From assembly GCA_026419515.1 (NCBI GenBank), contig JANZZG010000018.1:1-60740 (forward strand): a stretch of 60,740 nucleotides of DNA, written 5' to 3'. Below are positions 1 to 11,014 of the stretch, in pieces. Positions within the stretch are counted from its first letter, which is position 1. Every line of letters starts with the position of its first letter. A program made the position numbers and the translations under genes. Source of the stretch: Methylophilaceae bacterium. Its GTDB lineage: Bacteria; Pseudomonadota; Gammaproteobacteria; Burkholderiales; Methylophilaceae. The notes beneath the pieces are model-generated. The model had not been told where the DNA came from, ran no database searches, and saw only the letters and a program-made list of their open reading frames with translations.

Positions 1-1809
1 GCTGGTCGCCCCGGAGCTGGTCGCGTTCTGATAGGGAATTTCCTCACCGAAATCGAAACTCGCCTGGGTACCATTGGCGGTGATCACCCGAGGACTCGAG
101 ATGATCTTGGTTTTACCATCGGCTTCTGCGGCGGACAATTCGAGGTTGAGCAGGAAACCCGCAGGCAGCTTGAATAGCGTCATCGCGATCGCAGAAATCG
201 CTGCCCCGGTCGTGCTTTTGGCTGGCAGATTGACATTCAGTGTATCGTCGGAGTTCGCAGCCTTACCACTGAAGCCCAAATCGCCACCTGACATCACTCC
301 GGTGCCTGACGAAGAGCCTAACTTGTACTTGCCGCTAACCGCCTGTGCATTCGAGGTTGTGCTACCTATGCCCGCAATGCCAGTTTTCTTTTGAACGCCA
401 AACTTCGCGCCCAAACTTTTACTGAAGCTCTCATCAGCATTGACGATGCGGGCTTCGATCAGCACCTGTCGCGCTGGGATGTCGATCTGGTTGAGGATGT
501 CCTGGATTTTCGCCAGCGAAGTATCGATGTCTTTCACGAACAAGGTGTTGGTTGCGGGATCGACCACCGACGTGCCACGCTTGGACAACAGCGGCTGTTT
601 AGGGTCGCTGATCAGGGCGCGGATGTCCGCTGCTTTCTGATACTTGATCTGGAAGGCCTGGGTCAGTAAAGGCTTGACTTCGTCGAGTTGATTCTCTTGA
701 TCCTGATTCTCCTTCTGACGCGCGGCAATTTCCGCTTTGGGGGCAAATACCAAGGTGTTACCCAAATTTTCCATGCCCAAGCCTTTCTGTTTGAGAATGA
801 TGTCGAGCGCTTGGTCCCATGGAACGTCTTTCAGGCGCAACGTGATGGTACCCTGCACGGCGTCCGAAACGACGATGTTCTTGCCGGTGAAATCCCCGAT
901 GATACGCAGCAGGCTCTTTACATCGATGCCATTGAAATCGAGTGACAATTTCTCACCTCCAAAGCCACTGCGAGTCCCCTGCACAGCCTTGGTGGGATCG
1001 AACACGATGGGCTTGACTTCCACGATGAAGCGCTTGTCCGTCTGATAGGCCACATGTTCCCATTCGCCCTTGGGTTCGATCACCATACGTGCATTGGCGC
1101 CTTGTTTGAAAGTATCGACGGTGATCACGGGGGTGGCGAAATTGGTGACGTTGAGCCGTCGCTCCATGGCATCCGCCACCGAACTATTGAGAAAATCCAC
1201 CACGAGATTCTTGCCTTGTCGGCGGATGTCGATGGCACTGCCGGCTTCCTCCAGATCCACGATCACCCGTCCTTCACCGTTCTTGCCACGCTGGAAATCA
1301 ACGTTTTTGATGACGTTCTTGGAGGTACTGGCACCGGACTGGCTGAAATGCGTAACGACAGTATCGGCAGTACCGACAGAGGCGGCGCTTTGCAATGTGA
1401 TGACCAGGCTGTTGCCTTCCATATGACTGCTATAGGTCGAAGGCGCGTTCAAGTTCAACACCAAGCGTGTCCGGTTGTCAGCCTGGGCCGCACTGATGCT
1501 GCGTAGTAGGCCACCACTACCGACATTGATGGAGCGCTTGGCCAGGTTATTGCCTACGTTCATGAAATCGAACGCGATCCGAGGCGGAACATTGGAAGCA
1601 AATGTCGCTGGTGGCTGGGCCAAAGCTTCCTTGAGCGTGACCCTCACGGCTACTTTGCCTCCGGCCAACAAGGAATAATCCACGCTCTCGATCGCGTTCG
1701 GCGGATTCGGTGGTGCTGGACCATCGGCAGCACCTACCCACGCGGGGCTGCCCAGCGCCAGAACCCATGCGACTATAAGTCTTCCGAACATTCCGTAATA
1801 TCTACTCAT
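1..1809 (-). CDS. pilQ: Type IV pilus secretin PilQ (3' part outside window)
   Basis: Outer-membrane secretin through which type IV pili leave the cell. About 603 codons are visible and the C-terminal secretin core runs off the window edge. The ATG at 1809 is preceded by AGGTGG on the coding strand. A signal peptide is followed by an AMIN-type domain near residues 40-130 that would bind peptidoglycan. Later come the small secretin N-domains, with SDPKQPLLSKRGTSVVD and the segment DIPARQVLIEARIV, and then the start of the secretin core, with SPRVITANGTQASFDFGEEI close to the edge. It is the last gene of the pilMNOPQ operon, 9 bases after pilP. The family call is secure; the pore-forming end cannot be inspected here. 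Confidence 0.96.
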   Translation of the reverse strand, partial: MSRYYGMFGRLIVAWVLALGSPAWVGAADGPAPPNPPNAIESVDYSLLAGGKVAVRVTLKEALAQPPATFASNVPPRIAFDFMNVGNNLAKRSINVGSGGLLRSISAAQADNRTRLVLNLNAPSTYSSHMEGNSLVITLQSAASVGTADTVVTHFSQSGASTSKNVIKNVDFQRGKNGEGRVIVDLEEAGSAIDIRRQGKNLVVDFLNSSVADAMERRLNVTNFATPVITVDTFKQGANARMVIEPKGEWEHVAYQTDKRFIVEVKPIVFDPTKAVQGTRSGFGGEKLSLDFNGIDVKSLLRIIGDFTGKNIVVSDAVQGTITLRLKDVPWDQALDIILKQKGLGMENLGNTLVFAPKAEIAARQKENQDQENQLDEVKPLLTQAFQIKYQKAADIRALISDPKQPLLSKRGTSVVDPATNTLFVKDIDTSLAKIQDILNQIDIPARQVLIEARIVNADESFSKSLGAKFGVQKKTGIAGIGSTTSNAQAVSGKYKLGSSSGTGVMSGGDLGFSGKAANSDDTLNVNLPAKSTTGAAISAIAMTLFKLPAGFLLNLELSAAEADGKTKIISSPRVITANGTQASFDFGEEIPYQNATSSGATS

Positions 1810-1818
1810 GATAGCCAC

Positions 1819-2334
1819 CTACTCTTGCGGATTGAGTGTCACGCGACGTTCCACGTAATTCCCCGTCCCGTCCAATACCATTTCTTTGATGGCCACTTCA
1901 TCCTTGCTGATGGCGGTGACCACACCAAAATTTTGCCCCATGTAATTCCCCGGCCTGATTTGATAGACATTGTTGTCGGGTGCCGCGATCAAGGCGACAC
2001 TTTTCTTGCCTTGCTCCAAATAGCCCACGAATTTCAGGCTTTCCAGCGGAAACGACTCCAACGCTTCACGCGGGCGGTTGAGATCCGGCTTCAGCTCACC
2101 CCTCTCCTGCACACCCGCGACGATCGCCATGCGTCCTTTGAACGGGTCACTCAACGCACCGTCGGCGTTGTAGACGAACGGGGTATATTTCTTCAGTTCC
2201 GGGAGTGGCTCTATAGTACCCTTGGTTTGAGCCTTACGTTGTTTCATCCAGAGGTCGAGGTCATCTTCCTTGGCGCCGGAACACCCCGTCGTCAACAAGA
2301 TAGAAGCCAGCAGTGCGAAGCGTATCATTCTCAT
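1819..2334 (-). CDS. pilP: Type IV pilus assembly lipoprotein PilP
   Basis: Inner-membrane lipoprotein of 171 residues that links the PilN/PilO alignment complex to the PilQ secretin. The N-terminus has a hydrophobic stretch ending in the lipobox LLTTGC, giving a lipidated Cys near residue 18. A charged linker follows, then the beta-rich HR domain with NVYQIRPGNYMGQNFG near residues 125-140. The start at 2334 is used; an ATG two codons downstream at 2328 is equally possible. It lies 9 bases after pilO and 9 bases before pilQ in the pilMNOPQ operon. Confidence 0.95.
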   Translation of the reverse strand: MRMIRFALLASILLTTGCSGAKEDDLDLWMKQRKAQTKGTIEPLPELKKYTPFVYNADGALSDPFKGRMAIVAGVQERGELKPDLNRPREALESFPLESLKFVGYLEQGKKSVALIAAPDNNVYQIRPGNYMGQNFGVVTAISKDEVAIKEMVLDGTGNYVERRVTLNPQE

Positions 2335-2343
2335 TGACTTTCC

Positions 2344-3039
2344 TTACTTATGGGCTGCCCCCGCTGGCCCTTTTTCCCCGCCTGCCGGTTTGGGCGGGGC
2401 TTTCTTCTTGCCCACGGGCTGTATCTCGCTTTTATCCAATGCACGATAAGTCCTGGCAACCGCATCCATGGCCAATTTGCCGGGGACAGCCTTGGCATCC
2501 TTGGTTGCGGCGCCGATCGCGATGTTTTCCAGGGTGACGATGCGCGGCATTTTCGCGACATCGGCGGCAAAAGCCCCCAGCTCGTGATAATTGCCCAACA
2601 CGCGAATGGTGATCGGCAATTCTGCGTACAAGGCGGAGGGTTTTTCTTGGCCTGGCTTGAATAACTCGAATTCCAATCCGCGACCGATGCCCGCCTGATT
2701 GATGTCGGCCAGCAGCCCATCCATCTGTGACTTGTCCGGCAACTGCTGGAGCAGAATGTTCGATTTTTGTTCGGCTTCCTTGAGCTGCTGTTTATAGCCC
2801 TCCAAATTGGCAGCCAAGGCAAGCTTGGATTCGAAAGTGCCACGCAGGCCACTCTTTTTGTCGGGGCCCCATTCCTCGGTACGTACCTGCTCCAATTCAT
2901 CGAGCATGGGTTTCCAAACCAAGGCGGCGCCCAAGAAAACGACGCCGAGCAAAATAGCAAGCAGCAGCACGGCCTTGATCGCCAGTGGCAACTCGCCCAC
3001 GTTCTTGAAATCAATGTTACGGAGGTCATTCAAATCCAC
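2344..3039 (-). CDS. pilO: Type IV pilus inner-membrane protein PilO
   Basis: Bitopic inner-membrane protein of 231 residues that pairs with PilN to form the periplasmic alignment complex of the pilus machine. A single transmembrane helix (about residues 21-43, AIKAVLLLAILLGVVFLGAA) is followed by a coiled coil rich in Glu, Gln and Lys (about 55-105). A ferredoxin-like periplasmic domain comes next, with ITIRVLGNYHELGAFAADVA typical of PilO. The C-terminal tail is Lys/Pro/Gly/Ala-rich. It begins 2 bases after the pilN stop, so translational coupling is likely. Confidence 0.95.
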   Translation of the reverse strand: MDLNDLRNIDFKNVGELPLAIKAVLLLAILLGVVFLGAALVWKPMLDELEQVRTEEWGPDKKSGLRGTFESKLALAANLEGYKQQLKEAEQKSNILLQQLPDKSQMDGLLADINQAGIGRGLEFELFKPGQEKPSALYAELPITIRVLGNYHELGAFAADVAKMPRIVTLENIAIGAATKDAKAVPGKLAMDAVARTYRALDKSEIQPVGKKKAPPKPAGGEKGPAGAAHK

Positions 3040-3041
3040 TG

Positions 3042-3659
3042 TTAGCCCCCTTTTTTGCCGGAGGGTTTTTTCTCCGCTTCCGGCGCCGTCTTTTTCGTTT
3101 TGACCGTCATGATGAAAGCACTCACCTTGGTCGGGCTGGCCAAACCTTTTTGACCAGAAGGCGAAGGCAGGATGACCGATTTGACCTCGACCAACTGGGG
3201 CGACTCCAGCAGCGTGGAGTTATTGAAGTTGCTGATCAGCGTGGCAACCCGTGCGTTGGTATCTGCAACCCCCTCTAGCGTGACTACGTTGTCTTTTTGC
3301 CGGATGCTTTTGAGGGTCACCGCTTCCGGCACTCGGCGCGCAATTTCATCGAGCATCATGACAGCGACGGAACGGTTGTGCTGCAGGGATTCGACGGCCT
3401 GGATGCGTTCCTTGAGTTCGCCGATCTTGCTTTTCAAGCCTTCGATTTCCTTGATCTGGCGGTCGAGCTGGGCGATGGCGTTTTTGAGCCGCATGTTGCG
3501 AGAATTCTGCGCATCGATCTGGGCACTGATGTAGGTATAACCGGAAAACACGATGGCCGCGCCCAAGACTACCATGGCGATGGCCATCAGGCTGAACTGG
3601 CGCTGCCTTTCTTTGCGGCGTTCTTGACGATATGGAAGTAGATTGATGCGTATTCTCAT
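3042..3659 (-). CDS. pilN: Type IV pilus assembly protein PilN
   Basis: Inner-membrane partner of PilO and PilM, about 205 residues. The ATG at 3659 is chosen because it gives the conserved PilN start MRIRINLLPYR, which binds PilM in the cytoplasm, and because it overlaps the pilM stop as ATGA. A longer reading frame exists upstream but lies inside pilM. After the cytoplasmic motif come a basic stretch, one membrane helix (about 23-43), a coiled coil and a ferredoxin-like periplasmic domain with VTLEGVADTNARVATLI. Confidence 0.94.
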   Translation of the reverse strand: MRIRINLLPYRQERRKERQRQFSLMAIAMVVLGAAIVFSGYTYISAQIDAQNSRNMRLKNAIAQLDRQIKEIEGLKSKIGELKERIQAVESLQHNRSVAVMMLDEIARRVPEAVTLKSIRQKDNVVTLEGVADTNARVATLISNFNNSTLLESPQLVEVKSVILPSPSGQKGLASPTKVSAFIMTVKTKKTAPEAEKKPSGKKGG

Positions 3660-4723
3660 GCGTCGAACTTCCGCAAAGCCAAGCCACACGCGATCATCAA
3701 CGAGGGCGCGTCAACGGCCAGTTGATCTGGGTGAATGTGCTTGGCCAGTTTCATGTCGATGAAAGGGTTGGCCGCGACGGTATTGATCTGTGTGCGTGCC
3801 TTAACGGCCTCTACCACGCCCGGGATGGAAGCGCATCCTCCTGCCAGCATGATGTGGTCGACTCCGTATGGGGTGGAATTTTTGAATAGCTGCACGGCGC
3901 GGGCAATTTCCATGGCGAGGGACTGAATGAATGGCTGCAACACTTCGGAGGCATAGTTTTCGGGCAACCCCCCCTTGCGTTTGGCGATTTCCGCTTCTTC
4001 ATAAGACAGGCCGTAGCGATGCATGATCTCCTGGGTGAGCTGGTTGCCCCCAAAGGATTGCTCACGGGTATAGACGGACTGGTCGTCATGCAACACGTCG
4101 ATGTGTATCATTTGTGCACCTACGTCCACGATCATCACCGTCTGTCCCTGGCCGGCATTGGGTAGCTGGCTGGCGGCCAGGCTGTAGGCGGCTTCCGTGG
4201 CATACGTTTCCACATCCACGATGACCGCTTTGAGCCCCCCTTGCTCGGCCACTGCGGTACGATCTTCGATACGCTCTTTCTTGGAAGCGGCAATCAGGAC
4301 TTCGACCTCCTCCGTACTGTTGGCTACGGGGCCCAAAACCTGGAAATCGATATTGACCTCGTCCAGAGAAAACGGGATGTACTGGTTGGCCTCGGCTTCG
4401 ACCCGAAGCTCCATTTCCAGCTCGTTCAATCCAGCGGGCAAATTGACCTTTTTGCTGATGACCGCCGCCGCTGGCACGGCCAAGGCAGCATTTCTTTCCC
4501 GTGTCCCAAGAATTTTCCAAGCTCGGCGTATGGTTTCCCCCACCTGTTCCAGGTTGGCGATATTGCCATCCACCACCGCATCACGCGGCAAGGGAACGAT
4601 GGCATAACGCTCGAGGCGATAATGGCCTTTGTTTTCCTCGGCCAACTCCACCATCTTGACCGATGCCGTACTGATATCGACCCCAATGAGCGGTGGCGTG
4701 CGCGCCTTGAAGAAATCAAACAA
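3656..4723 (-). CDS. pilM: Type IV pilus actin-like ATPase PilM
   Basis: Cytoplasmic actin-fold ATPase (about 355 residues) that binds the N-terminus of PilN and connects the cytoplasmic motors to the envelope complex. PPLIGVDISTASVKMVEL is the phosphate-1 loop, VMIVDVGAQ the phosphate-2 loop, and HIMLAGGCASIPGVVEAV the adenosine motif. An ATG at 4768 is in frame, but the TTG at 4723 is preferred. It has AAGGGG seven bases upstream and gives the usual short N-terminus before the first beta strand. It is the first gene of the operon, transcribed away from the PBP1A gene. Confidence 0.92.
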   Translation of the reverse strand: MFDFFKARTPPLIGVDISTASVKMVELAEENKGHYRLERYAIVPLPRDAVVDGNIANLEQVGETIRRAWKILGTRERNAALAVPAAAVISKKVNLPAGLNELEMELRVEAEANQYIPFSLDEVNIDFQVLGPVANSTEEVEVLIAASKKERIEDRTAVAEQGGLKAVIVDVETYATEAAYSLAASQLPNAGQGQTVMIVDVGAQMIHIDVLHDDQSVYTREQSFGGNQLTQEIMHRYGLSYEEAEIAKRKGGLPENYASEVLQPFIQSLAMEIARAVQLFKNSTPYGVDHIMLAGGCASIPGVVEAVKARTQINTVAANPFIDMKLAKHIHPDQLAVDAPSLMIACGLALRKFDA

Positions 4724-4778
4724 GCTAAAACCCCTTCTGCGTCGACCCGTTACATGCAATGCAAACAATTTACGTTAA

Positions 4779-4807
4779 ATCCTAGCAGCAACTATCGGCA
4801 GAGTAAA
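4779..4807 (-). promoter_or_regulatory. Candidate sigma-70 promoter of pilMNOPQ
   Basis: On the minus strand TTTACT (4802-4807) and TAGGAT (4779-4784) are separated by exactly 17 bases. This is a reasonable sigma-70 -35/-10 pair, about 55 bases ahead of the pilM TTG start. The match is by eye and moderate. Confidence 0.4.
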
Positions 4808-4843
4808 GAATTTTTTTAGTTTTTAATTTGTATCGTGGCAGCT

Positions 4844-4849
4844 TATAAT
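4844..4849 (+). promoter_or_regulatory. Candidate -10 element of the PBP1A gene
   Basis: A perfect TATAAT lies 35 bases before the PBP1A start in an AT-rich stretch (4808-4850). No good -35 hexamer sits 16-18 bases upstream. Either upstream AT-rich contacts compensate or the match is chance. Confidence 0.35.
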
Positions 4850-4883
4850 TGACTTTGGAAAAATACAACGGGTTTTTCTTTCC

Positions 4884-7238
4884 ATGTTCCCCAGCAAGTG
4901 GTGGCAATACCTGCTCCTGACGGCCCTGGTGATGAGTCTGTCGGTGATGGCGCTCATAGGTCTTGCTGCCATGATGATCTATTCCGAATTGCCTTCCCTC
5001 GAAGCATTGACCGATTACCGACCCAAGATTCCGTTGCGGATATATTCCGAAGATGGGTATCTGATTGGTGAGTTCGGTGAGGAACGCCGTGCGTTGGTCA
5101 AGATCAAGGATGTCCCTACCCGCATGAAGCAGGCGATTTTGGCTGCGGAGGACGAGCGGTTCTACCAGCATGGCGGGGTGGATAGCCTGGGCGTATTGCG
5201 CGCCGCACTCGCCAATCTCAGTGCTGGCAGCGCCAAAGAAGGCGCGAGCACCATCACCATGCAAGTGGCGCGCAATTTCTTTCTTTCCAGCGAAAAAACC
5301 TTAAAGCGCAAGATCAGCGAAGCCCTCTTGGCGATCAAGATCGAACATAGCCTCACCAAAGACCAGATTCTCGAGCTCTACATCAACCAGATTTATCTGG
5401 GTCAGCGCGCTTACGGATTTGCCGCAGCCGCCCAAGTATATTTCGGCAAACCCCTCGATGCGCTGACCACCGCAGAATACGCCATGCTGGCAGGACTGCC
5501 CAAGGCGCCTTCGCGCTACAATCCGTTCACCAACCTCACCCGAGCCCAGGCACGCCAGCGTTATGTCCTGCATCGCATGCGGGAATTGAACTACTTGGAC
5601 GAACAGGAATACCAAAAAAGCCTTAAACAGGAACTACGCTTCAGGACCAGGCGTCAATCGCACGAACTGGCCGCCGACTACGTGGCGGAAATCGTTCGGC
5701 AAGAATTGTACGGGCGCTTTCAAGAGCGCATATACAGCAGCGGCCTCCGGGTGATCACCACGTTACTCAAAAAAAATCAGGAAGCCGCCAACGAAGCGGT
5801 TTGGCGTGGCATCATGGACTATGACCGTCGGCATGGCTATCGGGGGCCGGAGGGGTACGTGCCACTGGAAAAAGCCGGAGCAAAGGTCGAGCAGCTGATG
5901 GAGGAAACCCTCGACGGCATCGAAGCTTATGGAGACCTGCAACCCGCCGTGGTGCTGGAAGTTTCGCCCAAGCATCTAAAAGTGTTCCGGGCGAATGGCC
6001 ATATCGAGGAAATCACAGGAGAAGGCTTGAAGCTGGTGGCCAAAGCACTGAGTGAAAAAGCTCCAGAGAAACAGAAAATTCGTCCTGGCGCGATCATTCG
6101 CATCCATCAAGCCGACAATGGACAATGGAGTGTAATGCAGCTCCCCGAAGTCGAGGCTGCGTTGGTGGCGCTCGACCCCAACACCGGCGCGGTACGGGCT
6201 TTGGTCGGTGGATTTGATTTTGCCCGTAACAAATTCAACCACGTGACCCAAGCCTGGCGTCAGCCGGGATCCAGTTTCAAGCCTTTCATTTATTCAGCCG
6301 CGCTGGAAAAAGGCCTCACCCCCGCGACGGTCATCAACGATGCGCCCATCGTCATCAGTGCGGAAGAAACCGGCAGCGGCAGCGAATGGGCACCGCAAAA
6401 CTTCGATGGTAAATTCGAAGGACCGATGCGATTGCGCACCGCGCTGACCAAGTCGAAAAACATGGTCTCGATCCGCATCCTGCAGCATATTGGGATCAAT
6501 TATGCGCGCGATTACATTCAGCGCTTCGGTTTTTCCGCCAAGGATCATCCCCCCTATCTGGCAATGGCACTCGGGGCGGGGTCCGTGACGCCATGGCAGA
6601 TGGCTGGCGCCTATGCCGTGTTTGCCAATGGTGGATATCGCGTCAAACCTTATTTGATCTCCAAGGTCATAGACAGCAAAGGCAACATCATCGAGCAGAC
6701 CAGACCACTGCGTGCAGGCGGAGAGGCACCGCGTGTCATCGATCCCCGTAACGCTTTTCTGATGACGAACATGATGCAAGACGTCACCCGCATCGGTACG
6801 GCAGCCAAGGCGCGCGAATTGGGGCGCTATGACCTGGCGGGCAAGACCGGTACCACCAACAACATGGTGGATGCCTGGTTCGCCGGCTACAACCGATCTC
6901 AAGTCGCAGTCGTCTGGATTGGCCATGACCAACCCCGCTCACTAGGAAGCCAGGAAACCGGTGGGCATGCCGCGCTGCCCATGTGGATCAATTACATGGG
7001 ACGAGTACTGCGTGGCGTTCCGGACGAACCCTATCCGGTGCCACCAGGCGTGGTGCAGGCGAAAATCGATCCCCATTCCGGACTGCGCATGGGTGAAGGA
7101 GAGAGCGGCTTCTATGAATACTTTTACCAGGAATTCCTCCCACCCATGGCAGACACGGGTGAAAGCAACATTCTCGGCGATGAAGAACCAGCGGAACACG
7201 CAGAACCAACCTCTGCAGCCCAGGAGGCTTCATATTGA
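4884..7238 (+). CDS. mrcA: Class A penicillin-binding protein 1A (transglycosylase/transpeptidase)
   Basis: Bifunctional peptidoglycan synthase of 784 residues anchored in the inner membrane. A signal anchor at about residues 8-30 is followed by the GT51 glycosyltransferase domain, with EDERFYQHGGVD (about 88-99) and STITMQVARNFFL. An OB-like linker follows, then the transpeptidase domain with active-site SSFK (about 463-466), SKN (about 525) and KTGT (about 653). Length fits PBP1A. It is divergent from pilM, the usual betaproteobacterial arrangement, and the next gene starts one base after its TGA. Confidence 0.95.
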   Translation: MFPSKWWQYLLLTALVMSLSVMALIGLAAMMIYSELPSLEALTDYRPKIPLRIYSEDGYLIGEFGEERRALVKIKDVPTRMKQAILAAEDERFYQHGGVDSLGVLRAALANLSAGSAKEGASTITMQVARNFFLSSEKTLKRKISEALLAIKIEHSLTKDQILELYINQIYLGQRAYGFAAAAQVYFGKPLDALTTAEYAMLAGLPKAPSRYNPFTNLTRAQARQRYVLHRMRELNYLDEQEYQKSLKQELRFRTRRQSHELAADYVAEIVRQELYGRFQERIYSSGLRVITTLLKKNQEAANEAVWRGIMDYDRRHGYRGPEGYVPLEKAGAKVEQLMEETLDGIEAYGDLQPAVVLEVSPKHLKVFRANGHIEEITGEGLKLVAKALSEKAPEKQKIRPGAIIRIHQADNGQWSVMQLPEVEAALVALDPNTGAVRALVGGFDFARNKFNHVTQAWRQPGSSFKPFIYSAALEKGLTPATVINDAPIVISAEETGSGSEWAPQNFDGKFEGPMRLRTALTKSKNMVSIRILQHIGINYARDYIQRFGFSAKDHPPYLAMALGAGSVTPWQMAGAYAVFANGGYRVKPYLISKVIDSKGNIIEQTRPLRAGGEAPRVIDPRNAFLMTNMMQDVTRIGTAAKARELGRYDLAGKTGTTNNMVDAWFAGYNRSQVAVVWIGHDQPRSLGSQETGGHAALPMWINYMGRVLRGVPDEPYPVPPGVVQAKIDPHSGLRMGEGESGFYEYFYQEFLPPMADTGESNILGDEEPAEHAEPTSAAQEASY

Positions 7239-7239
7239 G

Positions 7240-7840
7240 ATGGCCAAGGAGCTCTCAGTACGTCAGCATCACTTGCGTCAGTTGGTGGCCCAGCAAGCTG
7301 CCCGCATAATGGCGGAAGAAGGTATTACCGATTTTGCTTTTGCCAAGCGCAAAGCCGCCCGTCAGCTGGGGATGGAGGATGCGCACTGCTTGCCTGGAAA
7401 TGCAGAAATCGAATCGGAGCTACGTCTGTATCACGAAATCTATCGAGGTGAACACCATGCCGCATTCTTGCGTCAGCTGCGCCAGAACGCATTGGCTACC
7501 ATGCGCTTGTTGGCGCGTTTCGATCCCCAGCTCACAGGGGCTGTGCTGGAAGGCACGGCAGGCCGATACGCTGAAACCGAAATTCATCTGTTCGCCGATA
7601 GTGACAAGGAAGTGGAACTCTTCCTACTCAACCATAAGATCCCTTACCAGGTAAAGGAACGCATTCATCAATCTGGGAATGGGCGGCGTCGCATTCCGGT
7701 GTATACCATCGAAAGTCCGGGAGGGCCGGTGCGATTGAGTATATTCACGCCCGAGGATGCGCGGATTTCACTTCGAAATGCGAGTGGTGGCCCCGCGCGG
7801 GCACGGGCGGCGTATGTCGAAGCTCTGCTTGCAGGAGAAC

Positions 7841-7854
<14 letters not shown>
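7240..7854 (+). CDS. Conserved protein of unknown function between PBP1A and PilZ genes
   Basis: About 204 residues with no signal peptide and no membrane segment. The N-terminal half is helical and basic. The second half has GTAGRYAETEIHLFADSDKE followed by VELFLLNHKIPY, and then VYTIESPGGPVRLSIFTPED. The alternating beta pattern and acidic pair in TEIHLFADSD recall the nucleotidyltransferase fold, but that is only a guess. The ATG at 7240 sits 12 bases after AGGAGG and one base after the PBP1A stop, so it is probably translated with PBP1A. An in-frame ATT at 7234 has better spacing but would be a rare start. The end overlaps the next gene by 14 bases. Confidence 0.8.
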
Positions 7855-9615
<1,761 letters not shown>

Positions 9616-10404
9616 TTATGCGAATACGCGGGCCAATTCTACGCCGGGATCCGGCTGGCGCATGAGGGCTTCGCCGACCAGAAAGGCATGCACCCCATGG
9701 CTGCGCATCAGCGCCACATCCTGCGGCGTGAAGATGCCGCTTTCCGTGACCACGATGCGATCCCGTGGAATCCGGTCAAGCAGCTCCAGCGTGGTTTCCA
9801 GCTTCACCTCGAATGTGCGCAGGTTACGGTTGTTGATGCCGATGAGCGGCGTTTCCAGCTGCAATGCCAGCGCCAGCTCCTCACCGTTGTGGACTTCGAC
9901 CAGCACCGCCATGCCGAGATCGTGCGCGATGCTCTCGAGTTCCAGCATGCGTGGCAGATGCAGTGCGGCGGCGATCAGCAGGATGCAGTCGGCACCCATG
10001 GCGCGCGCTTCATAGACCTGGTAGGGCGAGATCATGAAATCCTTGCGCAATACCGGCAGCCCGCACACCGCCCGCGCCTGCTTCAGGTACTCCGCGCAGC
10101 CCTGGAAATAGCGCGCATCGGTCAGCACCGACAGGCAGGCCGCACCATGCGCAGCGTAGCTGGCGGCGATCTCGGCCGGGCGGAAATCCTCACGGATGAC
10201 GCCTTTGGACGGGCTGGCCTTCTTGATTTCGGCGATCACGGCGGGCCTGCCGGCGGCGAGCTTCGCGCGTAGGGCACCGACGAAGTCGCGCGGCGGTTCG
10301 GCATCGAGCGCCTGGTTGCGCAGCAGGATCAGCGGCGTGCGCTCCATCGCCTCGATCACTTCGGCATGCTTGGTTTCGAGGATCTGGTCGAGGATGTCGG
10401 ACAT
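9616..10404 (-). CDS. trpC: Indole-3-glycerol phosphate synthase
   Basis: Closes the indole ring from carboxyphenylaminodeoxyribulose phosphate in tryptophan synthesis; about 262 residues, a single-function TIM barrel without a fused TrpF. The start at 10404 gives [16 protein letters not shown], typical of betaproteobacterial TrpC, rather than the longer frame. Visible motifs are [15 protein letters not shown] (catalytic Lys), [24 protein letters not shown] and FLVGEALMR (phosphate grip). It follows the cysteine-cluster gene by 4 bases. Confidence 0.96.
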   Translation of the reverse strand: MSDILDQILETKHAEVIEAMERTPLILLRNQALDAEPPRDFVGALRAKLAAGRPAVIAEIKKASPSKGVIREDFRPAEIAASYAAHGAACLSVLTDARYFQGCAEYLKQARAVCGLPVLRKDFMISPYQVYEARAMGADCILLIAAALHLPRMLELESIAHDLGMAVLVEVHNGEELALALQLETPLIGINNRNLRTFEVKLETTLELLDRIPRDRIVVTESGIFTPQDVALMRSHGVHAFLVGEALMRQPDPGVELARVFA

Positions 10405-10408
10405 GGTT

Positions 10409-11014
10409 TCAGTTTGCAGCCGGAAAGAAATCACGGATATCGGCCATCACGGGCGATTTCCCGCCCAGCAAGGCGTAAGCCTGCATCAGCGGGCCGATGT
10501 CGGGGCGCGGGATGGCCGCGTCCGGGTGGTTCCAGTTCTCGTGCAGACACCAATGGGCATCCACGTCGAAGTTGAGGTGCATGCGGCAGGTCAGCGGACG
10601 GAACGGATAAATCGAGCACTCACCGTCGCGCAAAAAAGTGCACGGCGTCTTGCTGGAATAGTCCATACGGTCGTGTGGAATGCTGTGGCGGATTAATCTG
10701 GCAGCACGTCCGGTGTGGTGCGCAATGTAATGTGCCTCGAAATCGGCGATCGGCACATGGACATGGCAGCAATGACCACAGCCGCGCGTGCACGCGGCAA
10801 ATTGTGCGGCGTGGGCGAAGATGCGGTCGGCGGTACGCAGCACCTCCTTCAGTTTGACCTGCGTCCCGGCGTTCATACGCGCAATGCGTTCGGGCAGGCC
10901 CATCACTTCTGCCCGCAGGGCCGCTGGCATCCCGGCAAAAAAAGCATCCAGCTTGGCCTCTGCCAAGGCGCGACGCTGTGCGGGGGTGTAGAGGGGAAGC
11001 GGCGTGGTACTCAT
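10409..11014 (-). CDS. YkgJ-family cysteine-cluster (metal-chelating) protein
   Basis: Protein of 201 residues with the CxxCxxCC signature CTRGCGHCC near the middle, a further [11 protein letters not shown] motif, and several nearby histidines. This matches the zinc/iron-chelating YkgJ family, whose function is not established. It sits inside the trp operon: its ATG overlaps the trpD stop as ATGA and trpC starts 4 bases after it. Co-expression with tryptophan genes is therefore likely, but no tryptophan-pathway role is known for the family. Confidence 0.85.
   Translation of the reverse strand: MSTTPLPLYTPAQRRALAEAKLDAFFAGMPAALRAEVMGLPERIARMNAGTQVKLKEVLRTADRIFAHAAQFAACTRGCGHCCHVHVPIADFEAHYIAHHTGRAARLIRHSIPHDRMDYSSKTPCTFLRDGECSIYPFRPLTCRMHLNFDVDAHWCLHENWNHPDAAIPRPDIGPLMQAYALLGGKSPVMADIRDFFPAAN

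Noticed and set aside
1825-2337. Long plus-strand frame opposite pilP (and similar frames opposite pilM, asmA, trpG, glmU, mnmG)
   Set aside because: These mirror conserved genes on the other strand and give no recognisable protein; codon shadows in GC-rich genes.
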